This document shows, piece by piece, positions 1 through 11,446 of a DNA stretch of 64,000 bases. Positions within the stretch are counted from its first letter, which is position 1. Each line of letters opens with the position of its first letter. Source of the stretch: Paraphaeosphaeria minitans. Taxonomy: Eukaryota; Ascomycota; Dothideomycetes; Pleosporales; Didymosphaeriaceae. The DNA lies in contig WJXW01000012.1 in assembly GCA_015832175.1 (NCBI GenBank), positions 826,001 to 890,000 of the forward strand, in the 5' to 3' direction. The position numbers were made by a program, and so were the translations under genes. Below the pieces are notes generated by a model. That model searched no databases and was not told the origin of the DNA. It saw only the letters and a list, made by a program, of their open reading frames with translations.

Positions 1-40
1 AAGACAAGCTTTCGGTGTTATGTCTAACGTCAATCATCAG

Positions 41-2645
41 TCTCGATAGCGACGACTGGGATGCTCGCTACAAAAAGTTGGAGCTTGAAGTCCGACGTCA
101 GCGATACTCCTCTTGCGTCATACTGTGCCGGAAAATGTTAAAGATCCGACCGCATGACACGCGTGTTCTTTCCACCATGGCGCAAATGGGAACGGCTAAT
201 GAAAGACAATCAAGCTTACATCTGCCTGGTATCATTGAATCCTTCGAAGATACAATCACTCATTTCCTTGCGCTCAACGATCCTTCGAATAGTGGACTGG
301 ACTTTGGCTTTGTATATTTATATCTCGATCTCCTGGATAAAGCGGGAGACTACAATTACGCACTGGTCCGCCTGAAGACTCTCTCTAGGTGGATTCAGAA
401 GAGGGCCACCGAAACCTACTGGGATCGACTGGACGATGACCGTGAGTTTGACTTCGAAGATATGCCCCGACGTAATGCTGTGGCTGAGTTTGTACAACAA
501 ACGAAGAAGCGCCGAGGCAACTATGGAAAAGGGCTGCCTTTGGAGATAATCATCAAGATGGGCTTGTTCCGGCTACGCACCATTCCAGCAAATTTCGATG
601 AAGCTATGCGCCATCTTAATTTGCTTCATCCGGAAGACGATAACAGTGAGGAAACCTTGTTATGGGAAGATACAGATTTGTTCAACACAGTGGCGAGAGC
701 TCTCTATGAGACCGGCCATTACCTGGAGGCTTTACGTTTCTATGAACCTCTCCACAAGCACAGCCTGCTGTCGCGGACTCTGGATAGTTATCTAGGAATG
801 TACACCTGCTACCGGGAAACGCGAGACATGGAGAAAGCAGCGACAATCTTACCAATCTTGAAGGATTGGGAGGAAACGAACCTAAAAGACTGGGCAACAT
901 TGGCAAAATTCTTCGAAGACCAGGGACTGATGGCTGAGGCTATGCGTCGTGCAGAAATTGTTTTCAAAAACCGTGCTTCCTACCTCTTGCGGGCCAACGG
1001 CTTTCAGCATTACGATGAGCTGCGGAGGCATTTCTTCAAGACGCGAAAGCAAGCTCGGGGCAATCACGGGGTAAGGAAAGCGCACGTGAAGAAGTATATG
1101 AAGAAGCTCAAGGCCGCGACGGGTGATGAGGCGGATACCGATCAGGAAGAAAACACCATCGAGCGTCCCTCACTTGGACCGTTGAAGGATCGACCGAAGA
1201 AAGGCTTCTTTCGCACAAAGGAGCGGCCTTTGGAGAAGAAGCCGCAGACGTTCATGCCACTTGACGAGCTGAAGACTTTGGAGGGTACAGATGTTCCCCT
1301 GACTGCTATCGACCACAACGTTTTCCGGAAGAAGTTGAAGAACCTGGCGGACAACCATTCAGACGAGCTTGCAGCTGCTAGGCTCAAGCATCGCGAGATT
1401 GTTGCTAGTTTTGCTCAACTAGAACATTTATGCGGCAATGCGGACAGCGGAGATCAGGCTGCTTCCACCGAATACTTGTCGATAGCTAGAGAGCTCATTG
1501 AGGAATTTTCGACCTTTGATATCTTCATGTCAGACCGGCGACAACCATTCCGTGGCTACTTCAGACGCTTGGGTACTGGAGATTTGTGGAGGGTTTCCGC
1601 TCTGATGATTCTAGCTGTCGGAGCAAACCGCGTAGAAGACGGTGAAGCAGATGTAGAGTTGAAAGAGCGACCCGAACCCCCTCCGGAAGACTTCTTCGGG
1701 ATCCACTTTGACAAATGGGCCGAGGTCTTTTGTCGCTATGCACTTCTTCTCGCCCGCGAAGGGGCGGAGGAACGATGCTTCAACGTTCTGGACGTGGCCT
1801 TACAGTCTAATGTTTTCTGCAAGTCGCAGAAATATACTAGCGATATCGAGCTTTGTCGCCTGTCCTGTGCACTGACCGTCGATGACTCCCAACAAGTGTC
1901 TACCAGCATTCGCTACCTTCTTAAGACTTATCCGTTCGGCACTGAGATATTCCGTCTGTACAGCGCTGCAAATCGGCTATGTTCCGTCAATGACGGCTAC
2001 GCTACTGGTTCCGCAACGAAGGTTGTTATGCGGTGGATCAAGACTATCGACTACGCCCTGCTTGAACCGGAGAACCGCAAGTGGTACAATTTCAAGGGCC
2101 GTGATCGTACACAGTGGATGCAGCAAACACTGAATACCGGGCTAGTGAGTGAAGTCAAAGGTCATGATCCTGCCCTCTTCGCGCTGTTCGGGCATCTTTT
2201 AATGTGCACTGGCTCTTATACGGCGGCTCTGAACTACTTCTTCCGAGCGTTCGCCATCACGCCCGAGGATCCGATCTTGAACTTGTCGATAGGCCTTGCT
2301 TATTTCCAGCACGCACTGAAACGGCTTTCGGAGAATAGGCAGTACCAGATTCAGCAAGGCATAGCGTTCGTCACGCGATATTACGACTTGAGAACAAAGG
2401 ATCAGGTTGCTATTCATCAGCAGGAGGCGGAGTTCAATGTAGGTAGGGTTTACCATGGTTTAGGCCTTGTTGCACAGGCCATACCCTACTACCAGCGTTG
2501 CATAGCCCTAAGCGGTATGCTCGAGAGCGGGACCGGGGAGGACTTTGCGGCCGAGGCTGCCTATGCACTTCAGACTATTTACGTCTTGAGCGGAGACTTC
2601 GAAGGGGCCCTCGAAGTGACGATGTCGAATCTCGTTATCGAGTAA
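41..2645 (+). CDS. TFC4: TFIIIC subunit, Tfc4/Sfc4-like TPR protein (5' partial)
   Basis: Likely the large TPR subunit of RNA polymerase III initiation factor TFIIIC (yeast Tfc4, fission yeast Sfc4), which bridges box A binding and TFIIIB recruitment. About 868 residues are visible. There is an N-terminal helical/TPR region, a basic-acidic linker around residues 340-410 rich in K, E and D, and a second TPR block near the C terminus with the end NLVIE. No ATG precedes the reading frame. Bases 1-40 look like the 3' end of an intron (branch-like CTAAC at 24-28, acceptor CAG at 38-40), so the coding exon starts at 41 with phase carried over, and the N-terminal exons lie outside the window. The rest is one uninterrupted exon. 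Identification rests on recognising the family's sequence style; confidence is fairly high. Confidence 0.82.
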
Positions 2646-4210
2646 GACTTTGTAACAAGTATGATGGAAGCCAGGGTGGAGCAAGGCACAGCTTGTTTAC
2701 GTCTCAGATCATGCCAGTCCGAAGCAAACGAAACGTTCATCGATATGAAACCTTGATAGTAAACACATGTACCCAATTCCACCAAAAGCATATGCAGTTC
2801 GCTTTAACAGTTCTCCACACTGGGGCTCCAACTGTGCTACCTCCTGGACTACCTACTTAACCGTACTCTGCAATCCCACTGCACGATGACAGACACCAGA
2901 ACTTCAATCACCCAGAGCCCCTGCATTGTATTCTATTTGTCTCCACGTAGAGAACCCGTCATGGTGCTACAGCCAAACGTCTCGCCTTTCCGATGCAGTG
3001 GAGTGCAGGCACTCACCGCAAGGTACTTCGCTACAGCTTACCAGCTTCGTAGAAATTGTGTAACTGGCCAGCCGCATCATCACACCGCTCATGCCCGTAT
3101 GCCGGGTTCCTTTCATCTTAACCTCCGTCCGGGTACCTACGCTGCGTTACCGTGACATGGTCTGCTAACCGGCGAGCGTGACACCCCCACTATCCAGGAT
3201 TTTGGTCACGCCACATCATCGCCAGGAACCGATGTGATGCGGATCTGCGGGCGGGTGTGCGGCGTGATGTCCAATGTACATGTATGTTCGGCGCTCATAA
3301 CATACAAACAAGCAGTATTCAGCTGGACGTCTGAACGGTAGGTACAGAGCCTAGGCATATGGGAGCTTGGCCTCCTCGAGACAGTCCCTATTTATGCGAG
3401 CATCAAGTTGTTCATAGTAGGCTCCATCCAGAGGGAGCATCTAGGCTGAGAAGCGACGGCAATCATCATGCAGCGCGTCCAACGTAGCGTACAGTACGGA
3501 GCGCACCTTATGCAGCTCTTGGCGTCCCGTACGTACGTACGTAACCCCAGTACAACTGTGAAGAGAGTCCATTCATGCCGCGGCATCTGCCCCCCAGAGC
3601 CTTGAGCAGGTTTCGATAAATGATGCATGATAGTTGATTATTGGGATGGTTCTTGTTTGCTCGCTTGCTTTCAGCTCCTACTAATGTTATGTAAGGCCAG
3701 TGTCTCTTTGCGACTTTAGACTGTTCAGTTAGTGGGTAGGGAAACCTACCAAGGCTGGAAGGCTCAGCAACGCCTCACACCTTCCGCCACGATAACACGC
3801 ACAGTCGACGATGCGATACTTTAGGTCCCACTATATGTGAAACCTCCCAATGCTGGGTGGGATTGCCTGCCCAGCATGCCTTTTGTCGCAGGGTAGAATT
3901 CCTTCCAACGTCCGGATAAGCCTGCATATGCAGACTTACGCCTGCCACAAATCCTGCGGATGCACCCGAGAACAGACCGTTATAATCACGCTTGAGCAAA
4001 ATGAGCCGTCTTCCGAAGTGCGAACGAATCCTAGGAGCGTTGTGACCGGAGCTATTGGCCCCGCATCAGGACTCGACGAATAGAGCTCTCCACCGATCAA
4101 GCTGCACGTGACTGTGCGAGATGTAACCAGGGTTACGTCTCGGGCCATTGTTCCAAAATGCCGTATGCGTTCGTTATTAATACACATTCCGATCAGAACT
4201 GACTGTCGAA
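2646..4210. other. Gene-poor intergenic stretch
   Basis: No reading frame here has gene-like character; the ORFs are short, cysteine/arginine-rich and overlap on both strands. A short TACG tandem run sits near 3529-3542. It probably holds the TFC4 3' UTR and non-coding spacer before the decayed gene at 4.2 kb. Confidence 0.6.
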
Positions 4211-4857
4211 ATGCTCACCTACTCGTCAACTAAGCAAGATGATTCAGAAGATGGTCTCCTCAAAGACGAGAAACGAGGCCAACTTCCTCACAGAATTCGA
4301 GGAGCCGTCTCCCTATCGCGGTACACCCACGCCAGAGCTCGACTGGCGATGTGAGCAGTCGATCGAAGGCTGCGCCTTCGAGATCCACCTCGAAAACCTC
4401 CACCTGTTCAACATAAGCGCGGCGACCTTGCCGAAACTATACCACACACAGCGTCAGACGGCCTAGCGGCGTCGACCATGGGGCTTCCACCCGATACACT
4501 GCGTGGTATGTCTGTCTTCATTCATGACATTGGCCACATTCGCAACGACGAGACTGCGCCGTAGAACGTCCTGAGGCAGATCAACTAAAAAGAAGAGTAC
4601 TGCAAGCAAGGCTGCCTCCCGCAGATCCTCACGCAGACGCCGGGCTACCGTCGTAAGCATGTTGGCAAGTCCGTATTATTCTGAATTCGCTACCGGGGAC
4701 GCAACCCGAGGCGCTGAAGGTGGACTACTCCGTGCACCAGAAGCGCAGGAACATCAATCAGGTGAAGAAGTGGGCGAGTAGGAATATTGTGATTGAGAGC
4801 TTCAAGGATCCGTTTGTGAAGGAGCTGGATTTTACGCCTGCGCCGATCAATATATAG
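4211..4857 (+). pseudogene. Degenerate UstYa/DUF3328-like gene remnant
   Basis: Pieces of one protein appear to be scattered over different frames. From the ATG at 4211 there is an acidic N terminus containing DSEDGLLKDEK, a style typical of UstYa-family (DUF3328) proteins. In another frame at about 4290-4350 is SPYRGTPTPELDW, resembling the conserved YRGxPSxExD region. A third frame (4699-4857) reads KVDYSVHQKRRNINQVKKWA and ends at a stop, resembling the family's C-terminal HxCR(N/D)F...W segment. Stops and frame changes separate the pieces, and the expected HxxHC motifs are not readable. UstYa-type oxidases cyclise ribosomal or nonribosomal peptides in fungi. No cluster partner is seen nearby. 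The family call is from memory of motif style, so confidence is modest. Confidence 0.4.
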
Positions 4858-5030
4858 ATGTATGTCAAGGAGGCTTCCCCTGAGATAATCCAAATGTTCC
4901 ATGGGAACTCTTTGTAACATGCCGTTGACTTGGAAGTCATGTGGCCCTGTCGCACTGTTTGTACAATCGCGGGCCTTCTAATTTACAGCGGAAGGTGGCA
5001 CCCGGGTTCCACCTATCGTATCGACCGCTT

Positions 5031-7403
5031 TCAAGCGCCTGGGTCCCTTACACCCCACTTGCCTACCTCCTTCATAGCTTCTTCTCCACCCTCCGCTAGC
5101 TTTGCGTCTCCCAAGACGCCTGCGATGCACTTCCACCCGTCTCTGCCGCCGCCCCACTTCAGCACCTCGTTCTTATACTTCTCGCCGTTCAGTCTGTCCA
5201 CACTGCCTTCCTTGCCTTCCTTCTGGAACACGTCGCTCCAGATCTTGCCGGCGATGGCACGATCGAAGAGGTAGCTGTAGTACGTGGCACCGTAGCCAAA
5301 CAGATGGCCGAAGAAGCCTTGCCATGCGGTGCCGGCGGGTTCGGGAATCGAGGCATGGGTGTTGTAGACATCGTGGTAGACCTTTGTAGAGTTGAAGTCG
5401 GGCGACAGCGGGCTCTGGGTATGGTACGCTTGATCGAGCATAGCGAGGAGGATTTGGGCCTCCGTTTCTGCGGGCTGCGTCTTGATGTCGATCGCGAGGC
5501 GCTTCTCAAGGGCGGCCATAGGGAGTGGAGCGTCGGTTTCCCAATGGCGAGCGAAGAGACCAAGCACGCTGGGACAGGAAGCAAAGTGTTCCATGAGAAC
5601 AGAGGGCAATTCGGCAAAGTCGGTGGCGCATCGCGTGCCGGAAACATTTTGGAGAGATGTGCGACCGAGGAACGAGTGCAGTGCGTGACCCATTTCGTGG
5701 AAGAGGGTGCGCACGTCGTTGAAGTTCAGGAGGGTCGGCCGGTGCTGTTGTCGAGAGAAGTCGCAGATGAGCGCTATGGTAGGTAGCTGGAAGTACGATT
5801 GGGTGTCCTTGTTGTACGCAACGGCCATGCCGTCGGTTGCTGCTTCGACTGGCGAAGGGAAGGGGTGGTCAAGCTGGCCCATTTCTTCAATCTCCGAAGG
5901 CAGAATCTCGCGCGAGCAGCGCAATGTGAAATGGGCGGGGTTGGGGGTTTTGCCCTCGCGGGAAAAGAGATCACAGTACAATACAGCGATATGACCGTCA
6001 GTATCCGAGACAACATCCAGTCGTCGCACACCATCTTCCCAAACTTCGCCAGGCTGTGTCCCTCGAGGAACTAGACGGATGCCGTACAGACGATCGAATA
6101 ACCTCGACAGACCTTGCATGACGGTCCCGACGGAGAGGTAGGCTGAGAGGAAGTCTGGCGTGCGGATCTTGGTATCCATGCTGGAGAGCAACTTGGAGGT
6201 GTAGTAGTACCTGTCCCAAGCGTTAATTCTCTCGGGATCGTTGTCTAGGTGTGCGTCTGCTCTTTTGAGCTCCAGTAGCTCCTCCAACTCGTCGCTGACC
6301 TTGTGCTTGTTGTCCGCTATTAAGGCGTTCAAGAACTGGTTGACAGCTTCGGGAGACTTGGCCATCTTATTTTCCAAAGTCATGTGCGCAAAGGTTTCGT
6401 AACCGGACAGCTTGGCCAGCTCAGCCCTACTCTTCAACATGGTCTCTAGCCTATTGATGCTGGGCTTGTTGGCCGTCCTTACGGCCATGTAGATTTCTCT
6501 TCGCACTTCGGCGTCTTCCACATATCGCAGGGCCATCTGAGCCTCGTGGTTCATAGTCCCGATCTTGGCCTCTCCCCACTTTGTAAGGGCGCGTGCCATG
6601 TTCGGCTCCAAGCCCTTGATCCTCTTGCTGTCGAAGCGCAAATGAGTGGCTTCTGGAGCCATTCTCTCGGTGAAGGCGGTACCTACGTCGGCAATCTCTC
6701 CACTGAGGTCCACGAAACGCTGGCGCGTGCCCTCGGGTAGGTTGATGGCACTTCGAGCGAAGTCTTCGATCAAGATGTTGGCAACGACGCGCTCTTGCTC
6801 GGACCAGCTGTCCCAGACGGCTGGGATATCGGCAGCCTTCTTGATCTGGTCGTTCAGGACGGTGGTGGTGTTGAGCTGGTTCATGTACTGGAACATGATT
6901 GCATAAGCCCTGTGGGCGGCTTGCTGTATGCTCCTGTTCGGATGGGTGCCGCGTACGAAATCGGCGAGATCAATGACCCTGCAGAGCAGGTCGCTCAGCC
7001 TGTCCAGCTCTTTGACCATGCCCTTGTATTCCTCGACGGTGTTGGCCCTTGCCACCTTTTCCACCACGGCGTTGCATCTTTGCAGGGTTATGGAGACGAA
7101 ATCGACGAAGCCCTCGGGGCTGGAGAGGTAGCGGTTGCCCACGATACCGGTGGGCGGCTTCTTCTTGGATGCGCGTTGGAAGTCGTCCCAGAACCGCGGA
7201 CTGTCGAACATGTCGCGCAGGGTGGCATCGTCTTCCTTGGACTGCGCGGTAGGGAGTCCGTACAACCTGGAGGCGGGCACCGTTGCGGCATTGCGTGCAG
7301 CGGCGGCGAAGCTGGAGTTCCATCTGCGCTGTCGCTGCGACTGTTGTAGGCAGCGCTGGCACACCCAGGGCGCCACCGAGGGGCGCGCAAGTCGTTTCAG
7401 CAT
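5031..7403 (-). CDS. OCT1: Mitochondrial intermediate peptidase (M3 metallopeptidase)
   Basis: Removes the octapeptide left on a subset of matrix precursors after processing by MPP; acts in the mitochondrial matrix. Single exon, 790 aa from the Met at 7403. The reading frame continues 16 codons upstream, but MLKRLARPS... is the better start because it gives a typical basic, Ser/Arg-rich presequence and matches the usual fungal OCT1 beginning; about 800 residues is the normal family length. The M3 zinc site HEMGHALH is at about residues 569-576 and is intact, followed downstream by the helical C-terminal half (for example YSYLFDRAIAGKIW). It is transcribed divergently from MIC26, with 264 bp between the start codons, a shared promoter for two mitochondrial proteins. 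Confidence 0.95.
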   Translation of the reverse strand: MLKRLARPSVAPWVCQRCLQQSQRQRRWNSSFAAAARNAATVPASRLYGLPTAQSKEDDATLRDMFDSPRFWDDFQRASKKKPPTGIVGNRYLSSPEGFVDFVSITLQRCNAVVEKVARANTVEEYKGMVKELDRLSDLLCRVIDLADFVRGTHPNRSIQQAAHRAYAIMFQYMNQLNTTTVLNDQIKKAADIPAVWDSWSEQERVVANILIEDFARSAINLPEGTRQRFVDLSGEIADVGTAFTERMAPEATHLRFDSKRIKGLEPNMARALTKWGEAKIGTMNHEAQMALRYVEDAEVRREIYMAVRTANKPSINRLETMLKSRAELAKLSGYETFAHMTLENKMAKSPEAVNQFLNALIADNKHKVSDELEELLELKRADAHLDNDPERINAWDRYYYTSKLLSSMDTKIRTPDFLSAYLSVGTVMQGLSRLFDRLYGIRLVPRGTQPGEVWEDGVRRLDVVSDTDGHIAVLYCDLFSREGKTPNPAHFTLRCSREILPSEIEEMGQLDHPFPSPVEAATDGMAVAYNKDTQSYFQLPTIALICDFSRQQHRPTLLNFNDVRTLFHEMGHALHSFLGRTSLQNVSGTRCATDFAELPSVLMEHFASCPSVLGLFARHWETDAPLPMAALEKRLAIDIKTQPAETEAQILLAMLDQAYHTQSPLSPDFNSTKVYHDVYNTHASIPEPAGTAWQGFFGHLFGYGATYYSYLFDRAIAGKIWSDVFQKEGKEGSVDRLNGEKYKNEVLKWGGGRDGWKCIAGVLGDAKLAEGGEEAMKEVGKWGVRDPGA

Positions 7404-7667
7404 GGCGGGCTGCTGCGAATGATGTGTGCTGCGAGGCGCAAAGGTGTGCACAGCGATCCGATGCCGTCACATGGGGGAGGGGAGTGGAGGGGAGTGAATG
7501 GGATGGGATGGAGTACTGTGTAGGTAGGTAGACGGGCTGGAAATGTTGCAGGGGTCCGACGCAGCTTCTTGGCCTGCTTTCTCGCAGCCCGCCGCCCTCG
7601 ACGCCGATTGTGAAGGAATCCACGAACATCACCAGCGTCATCCATTGCGCCTACTCACACACACACA
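7404..7667. promoter_or_regulatory. Bidirectional promoter, OCT1 / MIC26
   Basis: The 264 bp between the two divergent start codons must hold both promoters and 5' UTRs. Direct inspection shows a purine-rich stretch (gggaggggagtggagggg, about 7477-7495) and a CA repeat just before the MIC26 ATG. No clear TATA box was seen. Confidence 0.55.
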
Positions 7668-8544
7668 ATGGCCTTTAGACCGCTGCTCCGGCAGGTGAGC
7701 GACCTGCCCTCTCGTTCCGACTGCTAGCTGACCTCGGATAGCGCTTTGCTCCCGTCTGCGCCGTTGCCGCTGCCGCTGCGCCCATTTCGCTGTCTTCGCA
7801 GCCCGCCGACGACTCCCTCGCAGACGCTGTACGTGCTTGCAATCGTTGGCCATGTCTGTTCGCCTCTCTCACACTCGCCAGGTGAAGCGGAAACCCATCT
7901 ACGACGATGCGCCTCTGGACACGACGGCACCCACGCCCTCGACACCCACCTCGGACGCTCCCTACAACCCGACACCCACCTCGGATGCTCCCTACCGTCT
8001 GACACCCACCGACGACGCTCCCTACCGTCCGACGCCCACGGACCGTCTTGCCGTCCAGATAGGCAAGGCACGCCTTGGTCTGTACCAGCAAGTCCTCCGC
8101 GCCGAGGACGGTGTTAACAACGCCTTGACCGAAACCCTCCGCCTCGAGCACTCCTTCACCTCCACTATCCGCTCCCTCGCACCACCTAAAGAGTCTGGCG
8201 AGCGGGTGTTCCCCGGCGTACTCTACGTCCTGGTTGCCAGCATGGCCGGAAGCATCCTCACCCGCAACCGTAACATCCTCCTCCGCGCCACCGGCCCAGC
8301 TGCCATTGGCCTCGGTGCTGCATACGCTGTGCTCCCCCTTACAATGCAAAATGTCGGCGATTTGGCGTGGAAGTACGAGAAGAGGTACCCCGTAGTGGCC
8401 GACGCCCACTTGCGCACCAAGGAGCGCCTGACGTCCATCTGGGAGACTGGAAAGGCCCATTCAGCCATGTCAGTTGGCATGATCCAGGACAAGGTTGCCG
8501 AGACGCGCTCCAACATGGAGGATTGGGTGAAGAGGGGGAGGTAG
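7668..8544 (+). CDS. MIC26: MICOS complex subunit MIC26/MIC27-like (apolipoprotein O family)
   Basis: Inner-membrane MICOS component that helps form cristae junctions. Three exons: 7668-7694 (27 nt), 7742-7828, 7882-8544; phases agree and the product is 258 aa. The first 38 residues, rich in A, R and S with no acidic residue near the start, look like a mitochondrial presequence. A 10-residue proline-rich repeat (TPTSDAPYNP type) occupies roughly residues 54-87. The conserved region follows, with two hydrophobic segments (VLYVLVASMAGSIL and TGPAAIGLGAAYAVLP) around the glycine-rich hairpin typical of apolipoprotein O proteins, then an amphipathic tail. The long internal ORF starting at 7837 includes intron sequence, so a naive call would truncate the N terminus. 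Divergent from OCT1. Confidence 0.88.
7930..8040. repeat. 30-bp in-frame tandem repeat in MIC26
   Basis: About three and a half copies of a 30-nt unit encoding TPT(S/D)DAPY(N/R)(P/L). Copies differ by single substitutions, so the array has been diverging. It lies in the linker between the presequence and the apolipoprotein-O domain. Confidence 0.85.
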
Positions 8545-9497
8545 ACGTCTCCCCACGGTGGAACAAAAGGTCGGAACCTTCTGGGACCCTGTAATCGACT
8601 GTATCAGTACCATAGACGCGAGGATAGCATGGACCTGCAATGAGATACCTTGGATTCCCTTTGTCAGATCCTGGCATTTCTCGCATTTCTCAACGCGACG
8701 AGGTTCCTCTTTCTTACATGGAATATGACTGGTCAGCTTACCACCCTGAACAGAGTCGCATGTTGTGCCTAAAGTTGGTGCATAGCGGCCGACCATAGAG
8801 TTGGGCATCTTGCAGCCAGCGAGCCCTTGGGCATAGATATTCAGGATTGACTACTAGAACACAAGCCTGTAGAAAGTCACCATATGATGAAGGATAGAGC
8901 TATACTTTTATACTTGTACTGTAGAGCAAGTTACTGCAGGCACAACCTCCTCAGCCTCTACGTGGCAGAATGCAGTTCATCTCGCGTTACGGCATCTGGA
9001 GGACCATCTCGGCCCCCTTCCAAAATCTAAGAGGGCAGACCATCAGCGATCTATTTAGCACCCGCCCATCCTAGCCTACCTACCGTATGGACCTGGGAAG
9101 ATGCAAGTCGAAAGCAAGTGCAATCTATATATGGCGCAACCACCTTTTAAACCGGTCCAGCCCCCACAGCCCAACCACCAGCCACACTCGAGGAGCCTCA
9201 TCAGGAAAGACGCATGCCCGCCGTGCTGCGTCAGCACCACTTCGGGCCTGACACGGTCAGCGTGGCTGCATTAGCCGCATCGCAGAGAAATCATCATTAG
9301 CTCCATCGCCCAACATGTCCGGTCCTTTGACATTACGCTATGCGAGAGCTGAGGCTGTCGAAGCAATTGTCAAAGACCCGTATAAGGGACGGATCCCGCA
9401 TTGATGAGCGGCGAGCGTAATTAACAGGTGGTAAAACTGCCTATTTGCAAACTTCGCTGAGGATAAGGACACGGACACGGAGAGAGTTATTTTGGAA
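8545..9497. other. Intergenic region
   Basis: Contains the MIC26 3' UTR and the promoter of the membrane-protein gene at 9498. No coding signal or structural RNA was recognised. Confidence 0.55.
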
Positions 9498-10489
9498 ATG
9501 GCTTCGAGTGCTTATTACGAGGCGCATCCGCTGTCGGTGGACCAGCAGCAGCAACAGCATCTTCTCTCGCCGCCGCCGGGCTCGCCGGAACACAATCACT
9601 CGGGTCGCTCGTCCGGACAGTCTTCGCCGTTGAAGCCGCTGCACGTGATCACCTCGATGGACAGCACGACCAAGAGACAGAGCCTCGTTGATTTCGAGGG
9701 CCTGAAGAAAGCTCATGAAGAGGATACTGTAAGTTCCTAACTTTCCTAGACACCCTGGACACAGCAACAGCAGAAGACTGACCACCCCAGGCCCTCAAAG
9801 CGCGCATCCGCCGCCTCCGCGTCGTGTCCCGCGTCCTCGGCCTCCTCATCTCCATCGCGGTCTTCATCCCTATCGCCCTAACCCTGCACAAGTTCCTCTC
9901 GACGCAAAATGTCTACCGAGACGTCACCCGCGACGGCGTCACCAAGCACCGCACCGCCTGGGCGAAGGACTCCAAGGTCTGGCCCACCTGGATGTACTTC
10001 CTTATTGCGGGGATTTCCGTTGTGCTGAACGTAGTCATCATCTTCGCGTACAAGTTCGGCATCGACAAAGCGAAAAAGGCGGCCACGGTCGCGACGACGT
10101 TCAACTGGGTCGTCATGCTGGCGAATCTGGCGGTGTGGTGTGTGGCTGCGAGTCTGTATCGGACGGAGAAGGACAAGGATGGGAAGAGTAATGATTTGTG
10201 GGGGTGGACGTGTAGTCCGCTTGCGAGGGAGATTCAGAAGGAGTTCGCACATGAAGTTGATTTTGATAAGTTCTGCAATGTCCAGGTAAGTTTGACGTGC
10301 GATGCTGGGATAGGAGGCAAGCTGCTAACAGACGAGTAGAGTATTTCGTGGTATATTGGGCTCGTGCAGGTTGGGGCGGCAGTCCTGACGGTGGTCACGT
10401 ATGTGTTCGTGATGGCGAGGAGGAGTAAGAAGAAGAGCTTGAAGAAGAGGCATTCACAGATGGCGGGGCAGTATCCGACGAACTACTAG
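9498..10489 (+). CDS. Four-helix integral membrane protein, unknown function
   Basis: Three exons: 9498-9728, 9791-10285, 10340-10489, all phase 0, giving 291 aa. The start is the ATG at 9498; the frame is open two codons further upstream but only to a TTG. The N-terminal 75 residues are soluble and low complexity (a QQQQQ run, Ser/Pro-rich). Four hydrophobic helices follow, beginning VLGLLISIAVFIPIAL, MYFLIAGISVVLNVVIIF, WVVMLANLAVWCVAAS and YIGLVQVGAAVLTVVTYVF. A loop with TCSPLAREIQKEF precedes the last helix, and the tail is lysine/arginine-rich. The topology resembles MARVEL-like or general fungal four-pass proteins, but I do not recognise a named family. Predicted to sit in the plasma membrane or endomembranes with a basic cytosolic tail. 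Confidence 0.8.
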
Positions 10490-10872
10490 AAACAATGAAT
10501 TAATGGAACATGAGAATAGAACAGACGGCCTGGAAATCCAGATGTTTCAGCATCTTAAGTATTCATCTTCGACAAAGTCATGCTATCACTCCCAACTAGA
10601 GGTGAGGGCGGTATCATTGTAGATACTCTGGACGGACTAGGTGTTTTCCCGGGCAAGCTTTGAACCTCGCGCCCTATCCAAATAACCATTCAAAAACATA
10701 ATCGGATCCATATCACGCTTCCGCAATCCGCGTCAAGCAGAAAGATTTTGTCGGACACAAACCGCCAAAAGACGTGTACATAAGCCCAGGGAAGTTTCGA
10801 TCTCCGCATGTGCGCGCCGAGCCTCCCCGTACCAAACCCCACGCATCAACCCCGAAACCAAGTCGCGCAGCA
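10490..10872. other. Intergenic region
   Basis: 383 bp between a membrane-protein gene and a small gene; only short frames, no recognisable element. Confidence 0.5.
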
Positions 10873-11245
10873 ATGTCAAACGAACTCTATCTCAGAGAGC
10901 AGATCCTAGGTACAGATGGTCTTGGAACTCACGGTGTCAGACTAACCACCGACGGCAGCAAACATACGTCTCCGAAACGGCCGGGAATTCACCTACGACA
11001 TCGTCAGCAGAAGCTTTCAGCATGGCGGGAACAGAGGGGTGAGGGTGTACTTGATACAGCACGTCACACCCCTGACGCTGCCATCGTGGGAGACGATGAG
11101 CGAACACTGGAAAGGCGAGATTGGGAGGCAGAGATTCGCAATCATAGCATCGACTGAGAGCTTTCTATCCGATAGGCAGTTGGCGCTGGAGAAGTTGTTG
11201 ACAATCATGGAGGATTTGGTGGAGCTGAAGGAGGGGTTGCCCTGA
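10873..11245 (+). CDS. Small two-exon gene, 107 aa, unknown
   Basis: Exon 1 is 10873-10909 (M S N E L Y L R E Q I L plus one base) and exon 2 is 10959-11245. The 49-bp intron has a GTACAG donor, an ACTAAC branch-like sequence and a GGCAG acceptor. Joining them keeps the frame and gives a compact 107-residue protein with a conserved-looking core (NGREFTYDIVSRSF, RVYLIQHVTPLTLP) and a leucine-rich C-terminal helix (QLALEKLLTIMEDLVELKEG). No signal peptide, membrane segment or known domain was recognised. Longer overlapping frames on both strands are shadows lacking this splice support. It could be a small nuclear or cytosolic adaptor, but no function is assigned. Confidence 0.6.
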
Positions 11246-11446
11246 GGGAAGTTGGGCTTTGGAGTGGATAGGTAGGGCATCAATTTGCGTGGATTTACGG
11301 CATCACATCAGCTCTCGGCACCCAAGAGTTCAATGAAGAGCACGTTCTTGTCATCGCTCTTGCCGTGCTCCAGATCCAGCAATGGATTACTTGTTGATGC
11401 TACCCATATTCACCACCCAACGTCATGCACGCAGCTCGCAGCCACC

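Noticed and set aside
3529..3542. TACG repeat considered as a regulatory or restriction-like site cluster
   Set aside because: Only about three units of a palindromic tetramer in non-coding DNA; no evidence of function.
6970..7641. 223-codon minus-strand frame at the 5' end of OCT1
   Set aside because: Out-of-frame shadow of the OCT1 presequence and promoter region; low-complexity Arg/Gly-rich.
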